A stretch of 19,721 bases of DNA from Chloroflexota bacterium. GTDB lineage: Bacteria; Chloroflexota; Dehalococcoidia; GIF9; UBA5629. The translations under genes and the position numbers were made by a program. Where the stretch lies: assembly GCA_016875975.1 (NCBI GenBank), contig VGOF01000004.1:1-19721 (forward strand). Direction: 5' to 3'. Numbering within the stretch: the first letter of the stretch is position 1; the number at the start of each line of letters is the position of its first letter. The notes below the pieces were generated by a model. That model worked only from the letters and a program-made list of their open reading frames with translations. It searched no databases and had not been told where the DNA came from. This document shows, one piece after another, positions 13,277 to 19,721 of the stretch.

Positions 13277-14008
13277 CTACTCCCTCTTACGTAGTTTATT
13301 ACGGAATGTAATTCCTAGCAACATGACAGATAGTATCGGCGCCAGGGCGATTAATGCAATCAGCCCAAAGCCGTCCAGGATAGGGTCTCTTCCTTCCATG
13401 GCAGAAGCAATGCCTACGGCTGTAGCCATCAGGAAGGTAACTGCCATCGGCCCTGTGGCCACGCCGCCGGCGTCAAAGGCGATGGAGACAAAAGCTCTAT
13501 CGCAAAACCACATTATTATTAGAGCAATCAGGTAGCATGGCGCCAGGATATACATAAGCGAAATCCCGTATATGATTTTGACCATTCCCAGGGCCACAAA
13601 GAAGGCTACACCCAGTGCGATGGTAGAAATCACGATGTTCTTCCTGATAGAGCCTGCAGAAGAATTTTCAACCTGGTTGCCCAGAATCCTTACCGCTGGC
13701 TCACTGAAGGTAGCCAGAAATCCTATAAAGAACCCAAAAGGTATTATGAGCCATTTGTGTTCCATGGCGCCGAGTGCCTCGCCCATTGCTTTCCCCGCTG
13801 GCAGGAAGCCTATTTTGACACCTTGCAGGAACAGGACCAGTCCTACCAGCGCCAGTGCCATTCCAATCAGGAGGTTGAAAACATATTCTCTGGGCAATCT
13901 TAGAAATAGAAACTGGAAGACAAGAAAAATAAGCAGCAGAGGCAGAAGAACCTTTATTGAGCCCAGAAAGACCTGGGCTATACCCTGGAAGGCTTCAACC
14001 TGATTCAT
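13277..14008 (-). CDS. DUF1538 membrane protein, second half-unit
   Basis: The product is 243 aa with about six or seven hydrophobic segments. ATG 14008 overlaps the upstream stop as ATGA. It shares with the upstream protein the signatures FSEPAVRILGNQ (101-112) and FDAGGVATGPM (178-188), plus a GRDPILDGFGL segment near the end, so the two are paralogous half-units. DUF1538 proteins are often one polypeptide with two such domains (from memory); here they are split and presumably form a heteromer. The repeated Gly-rich FDAGG and SEP motifs inside membrane segments suggest a transporter or channel, but the substrate is unknown. Confidence 0.8.
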   Translation of the reverse strand: MNQVEAFQGIAQVFLGSIKVLLPLLLIFLVFQFLFLRLPREYVFNLLIGMALALVGLVLFLQGVKIGFLPAGKAMGEALGAMEHKWLIIPFGFFIGFLATFSEPAVRILGNQVENSSAGSIRKNIVISTIALGVAFFVALGMVKIIYGISLMYILAPCYLIALIIMWFCDRAFVSIAFDAGGVATGPMAVTFLMATAVGIASAMEGRDPILDGFGLIALIALAPILSVMLLGITFRNKLRKRE

Positions 14009-14700
14009 CGTAGAATAATCCCCATAATCATTACCCCTATTATGGGGCCAATAGAAGCTAAGCCGATTAACCCGAAGCCGTCTGATATTGCGGACCTGCC
14101 GGCCAATACGGAGCTTAGCCCTATGCCGAGGGAGAGGATAACGGGCACCGTCATCGGCCCTGTAGTAACGCCGCCGGCGTCAAAAGCAACTGGGACAAAC
14201 TCGGGTGGCACGAAGAAAGACAATATCAAGACAATCGCATAACCAGCGGCGAAGAGGTATTTTATAGGAAAGCCAAAGACGATGCGTAGCATGGCAACGG
14301 CTACGAAAAACCCTATTCCGATGGCGATCACATTGATGAGGATGTTCTCCGAGATACTGCCCTTTGAGACCTCGTCAATCTGACCGGTGAGGACAATTAC
14401 ATCTGGCTCGGCTACGGTAACAGCAAAACCTATGAGGAAAGCAGTTGCAACTAACAGGAGCAGGGAACCACGTTTAGGGAGTTCAGAGCCGATGGCTTCT
14501 CCAATTGGCAACAATCCCGTCTTCACGCCCAGCAAGAACAGAACCATGCCGAGAATGCACATGCCGAAGCCGGAAAGGAACTGAAAGAATTGGGAAGTAG
14601 ATATATTGATGACCGTAAGCTGCAAGATAATAACTGCCAGGCTAATGGGGAGTATAGCTACGATGACCTCTAATGCTATTTCTTTCAGTTGCTTTAGCAA
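14005..14700 (-). CDS. DUF1538 membrane protein, first half-unit
   Basis: The product is 231 aa. The start is TTG 14700: a stop codon lies just upstream in frame, and GGGGGA precedes it by about seven bases. No ATG or GTG fits better. It has hydrophobic segments throughout, with VAEPDVIVLTGQ (96-107) and FDAGGVTTGPM (173-183) corresponding to the same motifs in the downstream paralogue. First gene of the three-gene DUF1538/DUF1538/PII unit. The 106-base gap upstream carries a CTCTGGC/GCCAGAG inverted repeat (14734-14740/14756-14762) in what would be its leader. Confidence 0.8.
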   Translation of the reverse strand: MLKQLKEIALEVIVAILPISLAVIILQLTVINISTSQFFQFLSGFGMCILGMVLFLLGVKTGLLPIGEAIGSELPKRGSLLLLVATAFLIGFAVTVAEPDVIVLTGQIDEVSKGSISENILINVIAIGIGFFVAVAMLRIVFGFPIKYLFAAGYAIVLILSFFVPPEFVPVAFDAGGVTTGPMTVPVILSLGIGLSSVLAGRSAISDGFGLIGLASIGPIIGVMIMGIILR

Positions 14701-14806
14701 TTACTATTCCCCCGGGCTTAGCGGCTTCTCTGCCTCTGGCAACGCTTTTCAGTGGGCCAGAGAACGTCATCATGCCTATTCCGATGCAGTGACTGGCTAA
14801 TCTAAG

Positions 14807-15406
14807 CTACAGCCAGCGCCATATTTTGAGGATGTTCTCTATTTCCTTAGGGTCTTCGAACACCTCATCCACTATTTCGATGATAGTGCCTTTATTGTCG
14901 ATGAAGAAGGTGGTGGGACTGCCACGCCCGTAGGATTTACACACCTTGCCATCTGGGTCCAGCAATACGGGGAAGGTCAGCTTCATCCGCTGGGCTTCGT
15001 ATTGAACTATCTTGTCACGCTCGCCGGCATTTACTGCCAGTATTACCGTCTTGTCTGTGGGTAGCTTGTTGTAGATAGCCTGGAAAAGGGGCAACTCCTC
15101 GAGGCAGGCGGGACACGTGCTCACCCAGAAATTCAGCACCACGTTCTTGCCGAGGAATTGGCTGAGCGTGAGTGTTTGGCCATCGATGGTTTGCAGTGTG
15201 AAGTCCGGGGCGGTATCTCCCTTTTCCTTGCGTTCGGTGACCGGGAAAGGTTGAGGGTCTTCTTGTGGGAGTTGCGGCAGGACTTGTTCCGGTGGCACCA
15301 GTGAGCCCGGAAGCTTGAAGGGTTGTTGCTTGCAGGAGAGGCCAGTAATGGTCATAAGTGTGGCTATTACCACCATGATAACAAGAGGCATTATGATTTT
15401 CTTCAT
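14807..15406 (-). CDS. TlpA/ResA-like thiol-disulfide lipoprotein (CPAC)
   Basis: The product is 199 aa. AAGGGA lies ten bases before ATG 15406. The lipoprotein signal peptide ends TGLSC (Cys25), followed by a Pro-rich tether to about residue 63. The thioredoxin-fold domain starts at GDTAPDFTL; the active site is WVSTCPAC (Cys98, Cys101) and the cis-Pro region is GSPTTFFID. It should be anchored outside the membrane and reduce or exchange disulfides, for example in cytochrome c maturation or protein folding. Last gene of the thioredoxin/CcdA cluster. A TATAAT on the minus strand in the 95-base gap upstream may give it separate expression. Confidence 0.88.
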   Translation of the reverse strand: MKKIIMPLVIMVVIATLMTITGLSCKQQPFKLPGSLVPPEQVLPQLPQEDPQPFPVTERKEKGDTAPDFTLQTIDGQTLTLSQFLGKNVVLNFWVSTCPACLEELPLFQAIYNKLPTDKTVILAVNAGERDKIVQYEAQRMKLTFPVLLDPDGKVCKSYGRGSPTTFFIDNKGTIIEIVDEVFEDPKEIENILKIWRWL

Positions 15407-15501
15407 TATTCTACATCCCTTTTCTGATTAGGCGTTGTGTCTACCGAATTATACATCGTGTGCAGGTAAACTGGAATCAGAGAAGCAAATAGTTCGTGCT
15501 T

Positions 15502-16029
15502 CTAAGAAGTCCTGGTGAGCAGTGACCAGATGGAATCGACTGCCTTCTCTATGTCCTCACGGCTCTGGAAGGGGCCTATTTTGTAGGCTGTTATGTAGCC
15601 GCGTGAATCTACAAAGACCGTCACCGGCACGCCCGGCAGGCCATAGTCGCGAGCCACTTTTCGATTGGTATCAAGGAGGATGGGGAAGGTCATATTACTG
15701 CTAGCAGCATGTTGCTCCACGGCAAACGGAGGGTCACCGGCATTGACAGTTATCAGCTTTAGCGATTTGTTTGTCTGCTTTGCGTAGAATTCCTCGAGGA
15801 AAGGCTCCTGGTATTTGCAGGATGTGCAGTTTATAGACCAGAAGATGAGCATTACCGGCTGCCCGCGGAGTTTACTCAAAGTTATCGTTTCTCCGTTGGT
15901 GGTCTGCAGGGTGAAGTCGGGGGCGATAATCTCCTTTTCCTTCTTACTGGTGCTGCAGGCGGTGAGCGTGCTGGCCAGTAACATAGCTAATGCTACTGTG
16001 GCAATCAAATACCATTTCCGTTTGAGCAT
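15502..16029 (-). CDS. TlpA/ResA-like thiol-disulfide lipoprotein (CTSC)
   Basis: The product is 175 aa from ATG 16029, with only a weak purine-rich ribosome site. The signal peptide ends LTAC (Cys25). The redoxin domain starts at APDFTL (36), with the active site WSINCTSC (Cys68, Cys71) and cis-Pro in GLPGVPVTVFVD. The C-T-S-C pair differs from the CPAC and CVQC of its neighbours, which would shift redox potential or partner choice. The domain is complete. A 7-bp inverted repeat AGAAGCA/TGCTTCT (15481-15487/15497-15503) overlaps its stop codon. Confidence 0.87.
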   Translation of the reverse strand: MLKRKWYLIATVALAMLLASTLTACSTSKKEKEIIAPDFTLQTTNGETITLSKLRGQPVMLIFWSINCTSCKYQEPFLEEFYAKQTNKSLKLITVNAGDPPFAVEQHAASSNMTFPILLDTNRKVARDYGLPGVPVTVFVDSRGYITAYKIGPFQSREDIEKAVDSIWSLLTRTS

Positions 16030-16131
16030 TTTTCTCTTTTCTTGCCTCCCGGTTGCGTTATAGTAACGAGGGATAATTATAGCTTAGGTGTTTGGAAAAG
16101 GAGAAATGCAGCAGAAGATGTGTGGCTGAGG

Positions 16132-17853
16132 CTAATTGAGCTTCTTCAGCGAGTCTTCAATCTCTTCTATGCTGCGGAAGGGCCTGGGCTTTATCTCTCT
16201 GATTATCCCCTGGCTGTCTATCAAAAAGGATGTTGGCTTGGATGTCACGCTGTACTTATCTGCTACCTCTGCTTGACTGTCAAGAAGCACGGGCAGAGTC
16301 AATCCTTTGCTGCTGACGAAGAGCTGGACGTCGTTGTTGCTTTCCTTGATGTTTATGGTCAATATAGTGTACTTGTCTTTGGACCACGTGTCAGAGATTT
16401 GCTGGAGTAGCGGTAGCTCGTTCCTGCTTGCGGGAAGGCTAGACCAGAAGTTTAGTAGAACCATCTTGCCGCGGTAGTTACTCAAACTCACATTCTGGCC
16501 ATCTAGAGTTGGCAAGGTAAAGTTGGGGGCGCTTTTGCCGACTTGCGCTCCTTCGCCGGTGACGACTGCTTGCTTCGTAGTGAAGGTACGGCCACCTTCA
16601 GAGACAATCTCGGTTCCGGCAGCGTCTTTAGACCTTACCCTGAAGTGATAGGTGGTGGCTGGCGCAAGCCCGGTGAGTGTTGCCGAGTGGCTTGTGACCA
16701 GCCTGGTATCAGTCGCAGTCATTGAGCCATAGCTCTCTGTAGTGCCGTATTCTACCTGGCTGGTGGCAGGCTGGTTGCTTTGCCAGGTTATGGTAGCGGT
16801 TGATGGTGTTGTGTCTGATGCCATAATGGCAGACAGCAGCAGAGGTACCGGCGTCGGCACTGGCTCTGGCACCGGCTTAGCTTCTTCCAGAGTCAGTAAA
16901 TTCCCTTCAGCCGTGGTTTCGTTCTCTTTAGCATCTGCTGATAGCGCTTTGTACTGGTAACTGGTACCTGGCTTAAGGCCGCTGACTACTATGGAATGTT
17001 GAGTCACCAGGTTCTTGTCGACATCTGTCCAGGTGCATAGCCCATCGGGGTCGCAGATCATCACTTGGCTACTGGCTGGCCTGTCTGTCGTCCATGAGAT
17101 GGTAGCCCCCGTCTGGGTTACTCCAGATACAGTGACGTTTGAAATGGCCAGGGGGGTCACGTTTGCGCTGGTGCCCGCTGTCGGCGAAGGAATCCGTATG
17201 CCGCTGAGCAATCCACTGGCCTTGTCCATGGCATTACTGATGATGCCCTGGTCCCAGCCCATGCTATAGGCGACAAGGCCGATGATGGCTACGCCGAGTA
17301 TAATCATAAGGATGAACAGCGTCCTGGGTATGCGCCTGGGGGTTATCTGTTGTTCCCAGGGGCCTTCTGCAGGTGGCGACTTTTGTGCGCCTGCGGCTAT
17401 AGCTTCGGCTGGTGAGCCGTAGCCGTGGGTCTTGATGAATTGGCGGTCGACCTTGTATTCAGTGGCTGAACGTGGTGTCGGAATTGGTGGTGGAGGTGTG
17501 GCAGCCTGTGTCCATGTGGCAGAGGGGGGGTGTGGTGTGGGTTGTGGCGCTTGTGGTGGGTGGGGTGGCTGCCGGTCTAGCTGTGGAAACGGTTGTGGCT
17601 GTTGTCTTTGCGATTGCTGGGGGCGTTGTGGTTGTGTTGCTGGCGGAACTCGCGGGGGCTGTTGTGGCCCTGGTTGCTCTGCACTGGCCAACGGGCTGGC
17701 ACCGACCGCAAAGCCACAACCGGGACAGAATTTCACGCTGCCCGGGACAGTCTTATGACAGCCAGGACAGATGCGAGCAGCGCAGCTAGTACAGAATCGG
17801 CTGCTTGAGCTTATCTCTTCGCCACAGTTATCGCACCTTATAGAGCCTGCCAC
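16132..17853 (-). CDS. Zinc-ribbon/TM/FN3 protein with a cysteine-less redoxin domain
   Basis: The product is 573 aa from GTG 17853 (AAGGA upstream; the nearby ATG runs into a stop). Order: two zinc ribbons with four CxxC pairs (Cys7/10, 21/24, 29/32, 43/46); a long Pro/Gln linker (about 55-130); one TM segment (about 178-197); two FN3 domains (about 234-323 and 338-427); a TlpA/AhpC-type redoxin domain (437-573). The zinc ribbons should be cytoplasmic and the redoxin outside. The redoxin keeps the fold signatures APNFTL, LLNFW and KPTSFLID, but the active site reads NFWSSLPASRNE: both cysteines are replaced (Leu, Ser) and one residue is missing compared with WVSTCPAC of its neighbour. It cannot do thiol chemistry and may be a scaffold or sensor. 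It has its own consensus promoter. Confidence 0.85.
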   Translation of the reverse strand: MAGSIRCDNCGEEISSSSRFCTSCAARICPGCHKTVPGSVKFCPGCGFAVGASPLASAEQPGPQQPPRVPPATQPQRPQQSQRQQPQPFPQLDRQPPHPPQAPQPTPHPPSATWTQAATPPPPIPTPRSATEYKVDRQFIKTHGYGSPAEAIAAGAQKSPPAEGPWEQQITPRRIPRTLFILMIILGVAIIGLVAYSMGWDQGIISNAMDKASGLLSGIRIPSPTAGTSANVTPLAISNVTVSGVTQTGATISWTTDRPASSQVMICDPDGLCTWTDVDKNLVTQHSIVVSGLKPGTSYQYKALSADAKENETTAEGNLLTLEEAKPVPEPVPTPVPLLLSAIMASDTTPSTATITWQSNQPATSQVEYGTTESYGSMTATDTRLVTSHSATLTGLAPATTYHFRVRSKDAAGTEIVSEGGRTFTTKQAVVTGEGAQVGKSAPNFTLPTLDGQNVSLSNYRGKMVLLNFWSSLPASRNELPLLQQISDTWSKDKYTILTINIKESNNDVQLFVSSKGLTLPVLLDSQAEVADKYSVTSKPTSFLIDSQGIIREIKPRPFRSIEEIEDSLKKLN

Positions 17854-17960
17854 TAAGCTGCCATCCTTCGTGACTCTGTTTGCACCAAACCGACTGTTCT
17901 GGCTCCTCCCTCTCTGTTGCTTAGCTGGATTTATTCCCAGCGGATACTCTCTATATGCCT

Positions 17961-17988
17961 ATTATACAGCCCACCGCAAGTATGTCAA
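17961..17988 (-). promoter_or_regulatory. Perfect-hexamer sigma-70 promoter inside the redox cluster
   Basis: On the minus strand TTGACA (17988-17983), a 16-base spacer and TATAAT (17966-17961). Both hexamers are exact consensus. Transcription would start near 17954, about 100 bases before the GTG start at 17853, in the only sizeable gap upstream of the zinc-ribbon fusion gene. Confidence 0.75.
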
Positions 17989-18013
17989 ACAGGGGGTGCG
18001 AAGGAAACTTAGG

Positions 18014-18523
18014 CTACTTGATCCAGGTGTTGATGTCCTCTTGTCGTTCGAATGGGCCGGCATGCTTGTTGACGATGATGCCGTCAGCACTGATGATAAT
18101 ATTCACAGGAGCTGCTTTGGGTGGTAAACCGTAGAGTGCTGCTACCTTATCCTGGGGGTCTGGCAGCGCTGGATATCTGGTTAGCTGTTTTTCCTGGACA
18201 TGCTTTTTTACCCTGGTTGCCGGGTCTTCCCGATATACATTTAACACAGCCAGATTGTTGCCTGCCTGACTACTGGCTGCGTCGATGTAGGGCAATTGCT
18301 TCTCGCATTGGACGCAGTGTACCGCTGTGAACACGATTAGTACATTCTTACCCTTGAAATGGCTTAAGCTTATCTTCTGGCCATCTATGCTTTCCAGTGT
18401 GAAATCAGGGGCCTTATCGCCTACGTTTGGTATGGCAGCGGTAGCATTCCCGCAACCGGCCGGAATCAGGATTGCTGAGACGCCCAGTATCGCTAGTACC
18501 AAGTTGAGTCTCGTCTTTCTCAT
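18014..18523 (-). CDS. TlpA/ResA-like thiol-disulfide lipoprotein (CVQC)
   Basis: The product is 169 aa. AGAGGAG lies eight bases before ATG 18523. The lipoprotein signal ends IPAGC (Cys24). The redoxin domain begins GDKAPDFTL (35), with active site HCVQC (Cys70, Cys73). The usual Trp before the motif is absent (VFTAVHC instead of a FW.S.C form), and the cis-Pro region is KAAPVNIII. It lies 19 bases after ccdA, so it is the likely first recipient of electrons from CcdA. Confidence 0.87.
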   Translation of the reverse strand: MRKTRLNLVLAILGVSAILIPAGCGNATAAIPNVGDKAPDFTLESIDGQKISLSHFKGKNVLIVFTAVHCVQCEKQLPYIDAASSQAGNNLAVLNVYREDPATRVKKHVQEKQLTRYPALPDPQDKVAALYGLPPKAAPVNIIISADGIIVNKHAGPFERQEDINTWIK

Positions 18524-18542
18524 ACTGATTACTCCTCTTGCA

Positions 18543-19247
18543 TCAAATGTCGAATGGTATGTATCTACTCAGCCAGGATAGGTTGCCCGTGAGCATCAGA
18601 ATCCCGACTATGATGAGTAATGCGCCGCTGATAATGGATATGGTGCCCAGATGGCGGTTGATGCCTTTCCACAGTGGAGCTATTGCTCCCCAGGCCAGGC
18701 CAATCAGTACAAAGGGAATGCCCAGACCAAGGGAGTAGACGCTCAGCAGCAGAGCGCCTTGCCCTACTGTTTGAGAACTCCAGGCCATAGCCAGAATGGC
18801 GCCGAGTATAGGCCCTATGCAGGGTGTCCAACCCAGGGCAAAGGCAGCGCCTATGAGGACGGAGCGGATATATCCCGGGTTGCTACCCACTGAAGGACTG
18901 AGGCGTTTCTCGTAATTCAGCCAAGGCAACTTGAAGGCGGCTATGAGGAATATGCCGAAGAGGATGATGACTACTCCGGCTATCTGGCGCAGCAATGTAG
19001 AATGCGCAGTGACCACGGTGCCGATCAGCCCTACCGACGCTCCCAGCCCGACAAAGATGATGGAGAAACCGAGCACGAAGCAGAGGCTGTGGAATAGCAC
19101 TGGCAGGTAGCTTTTCCGGCTGCTGTTGTCGATGGCGGTTACACCTGCAAGGTTTGCCAGGTAGGCGGGAACGAGCGGCAAAACGCAGGGCGATACAAAG
19201 GACAGCAGCCCGGCGCCAAAGGCCACGAAATAAGAAATATCAGTCAC
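18543..19247 (-). CDS. ccdA: CcdA-type transmembrane electron carrier
   Basis: The product is 234 aa from GTG 19247, with AGAGGA just upstream. It has six hydrophobic segments. The two conserved membrane cysteines are in FVSPCVLPL (Cys21) and GWTPCIGPIL (Cys143), both flanked by the family's prolines. CcdA/short-DsbD proteins take electrons from cytoplasmic thioredoxin and pass them to extracytoplasmic thioredoxin-fold proteins. The neighbours supply both ends of that path: thioredoxin seven bases upstream and the lipoprotein redoxins downstream. Confidence 0.93.
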   Translation of the reverse strand: MTDISYFVAFGAGLLSFVSPCVLPLVPAYLANLAGVTAIDNSSRKSYLPVLFHSLCFVLGFSIIFVGLGASVGLIGTVVTAHSTLLRQIAGVVIILFGIFLIAAFKLPWLNYEKRLSPSVGSNPGYIRSVLIGAAFALGWTPCIGPILGAILAMAWSSQTVGQGALLLSVYSLGLGIPFVLIGLAWGAIAPLWKGINRHLGTISIISGALLIIVGILMLTGNLSWLSRYIPFDI

Positions 19248-19254
19248 TGTTCCT

Positions 19255-19587
19255 CTATTTAGTCAGCGTATTGTCTATCAGTTTCTTGAGTTGGTCTTTG
19301 GGCTTGAAGCCAACTACCTGCTCCAAAGGCTTGCCACCTTTGAACATTATCAGGGTGGGTATGCTCATGACGCCGAATTTGGAAGCGACAAAGGGCGATT
19401 CGTCTACATTGACTTTAGCAAAATCTATCTTCCCCTGGTACTCCTTGGCCAGCTCTTCGACCACCGGTGCCACAGCACGGCAAGGACCGCACCAGGGTGC
19501 CCAGAAGTCAACCAGTATAGGCCTCTGTGCTTCCAAGACTGACTTCTGGAAGCTGTCTTGATTTACGTTCAGTATATATTCTGCCAT
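19255..19587 (-). CDS. trxA: Thioredoxin
   Basis: The product is 110 aa, normal length. AGGAGG lies ten bases before ATG 19587. The active site is WAPWCGPC (Cys33, Cys36) and the cis-Pro is Pro77 in MSIPT. No signal peptide, so cytoplasmic. First gene of the minus-strand redox cluster and the expected electron donor to CcdA. Confidence 0.95.
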   Translation of the reverse strand: MAEYILNVNQDSFQKSVLEAQRPILVDFWAPWCGPCRAVAPVVEELAKEYQGKIDFAKVNVDESPFVASKFGVMSIPTLIMFKGGKPLEQVVGFKPKDQLKKLIDNTLTK

Positions 19588-19620
19588 TGGTTTTTAACCT
19601 CCTGACTACTTAGGCGGACT

Positions 19621-19644
19621 GACGGCTCTCATTTCTTAGCCGTC
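19621..19644. promoter_or_regulatory. Hairpin in the thioredoxin leader
   Basis: GACGGCT (19621-19627) and AGCCGTC (19638-19644) form a perfect 7-bp stem with a 10-base loop, about 35 bases upstream of the thioredoxin ATG. On the minus strand it is preceded by the direct repeat ACAAGGCGAC. It could be a leader structure or the end of an upstream transcript; the window ends too soon to tell. Confidence 0.4.
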
Positions 19645-19721
19645 GCCTTGTTGTCGCCTTGTTGTTGATAGCGGTTCCTTCTATTCGGGAATTATTCTCA
19701 ATGTGGTTGTCGCCAGCCACA

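Noticed and set aside
14734..14762. Riboswitch upstream of the DUF1538 unit
   Set aside because: Only one 7-bp inverted repeat is visible; there is no recognisable aptamer or expression platform.
17432..17789. Plus-strand Gly/Val/Cys-rich frames of about 105 codons
   Set aside because: They are antisense shadows of the Pro/Gln-rich linker in the zinc-ribbon protein.

Overview
The window reads as a bacterial chromosome segment of moderate GC with two parts. Bases 1-5482 look like a piece of a tailed-phage or prophage structural region. Bases 5555-19587 are ordinary chromosomal genes, nearly all on the minus strand. The host is most likely an uncultured anaerobic member of the Chloroflexota, near Dehalococcoidia. 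The reasons are the many thioredoxin-fold lipoproteins, the FN3-decorated secreted proteins, the paired DUF1538 membrane proteins with a PII-like protein, MeaB and the flavin-dependent oxidoreductases. This placement is inference from gene content only.

Phage-like part (plus strand). It holds the tail end of a capsid/protease-type gene (27-362) and a 783-base gap with no convincing gene. That gap is dominated by a 24-bp long-range inverted repeat (620-643/1052-1075) enclosing many hairpins. Next come a two-TM coiled-coil protein (1146-1865) and a 30-aa membrane peptide overlapping it by 4 bases. An array of seven 10-bp repeats (1963-2030) sits directly before a beta-propeller tail-tip gene (2041-3045), whose frame breaks near a C8 tract. 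Then follow a hub-like tail gene (3054-3854), a 133-aa phage structural protein (3866-4267) and a chimeric 368-aa protein (4302-5408). The C-terminus of the chimera looks like the missing second half of the hub. The part is bracketed by a near-perfect 75-bp inverted repeat (1-75/5407-5482) and closes with a strong terminator (to 5514).

Chromosomal part. Minus strand 9443-5555: an orphan NarL-type response regulator, a small lipoprotein, and a large secreted papain-like cysteine peptidase. The peptidase carries two near-identical copies of a module that also occurs at the start of the 368-aa phage protein. Plus strand 9675-11662: MeaB-type GTPase and a nitronate monooxygenase-like flavoenzyme, convergent with a paralogous flavoenzyme (12771-11719). 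Minus strand 14700-12951: two DUF1538 membrane proteins and a PII-like protein, probably a membrane transporter or channel with its own PII-type regulator.

Minus strand 19587-14807: thioredoxin, CcdA and four thioredoxin-fold (TlpA/ResA-like) proteins. Three of the four are lipoproteins with CVQC, CTSC and CPAC active sites. The fourth is a zinc-ribbon/TM/FN3 fusion whose redox cysteines are gone. The natural reading is a relay: cytoplasmic thioredoxin reduces CcdA, which passes electrons across the membrane to the extracytoplasmic lipoproteins.

The strongest candidates for something new are the 620-1075 structured or inverted-repeat element, the slippage-prone repeats controlling the tail-tip gene, the module shared by the phage protein and the secreted protease, and the cysteine-less redoxin fused to zinc ribbons.
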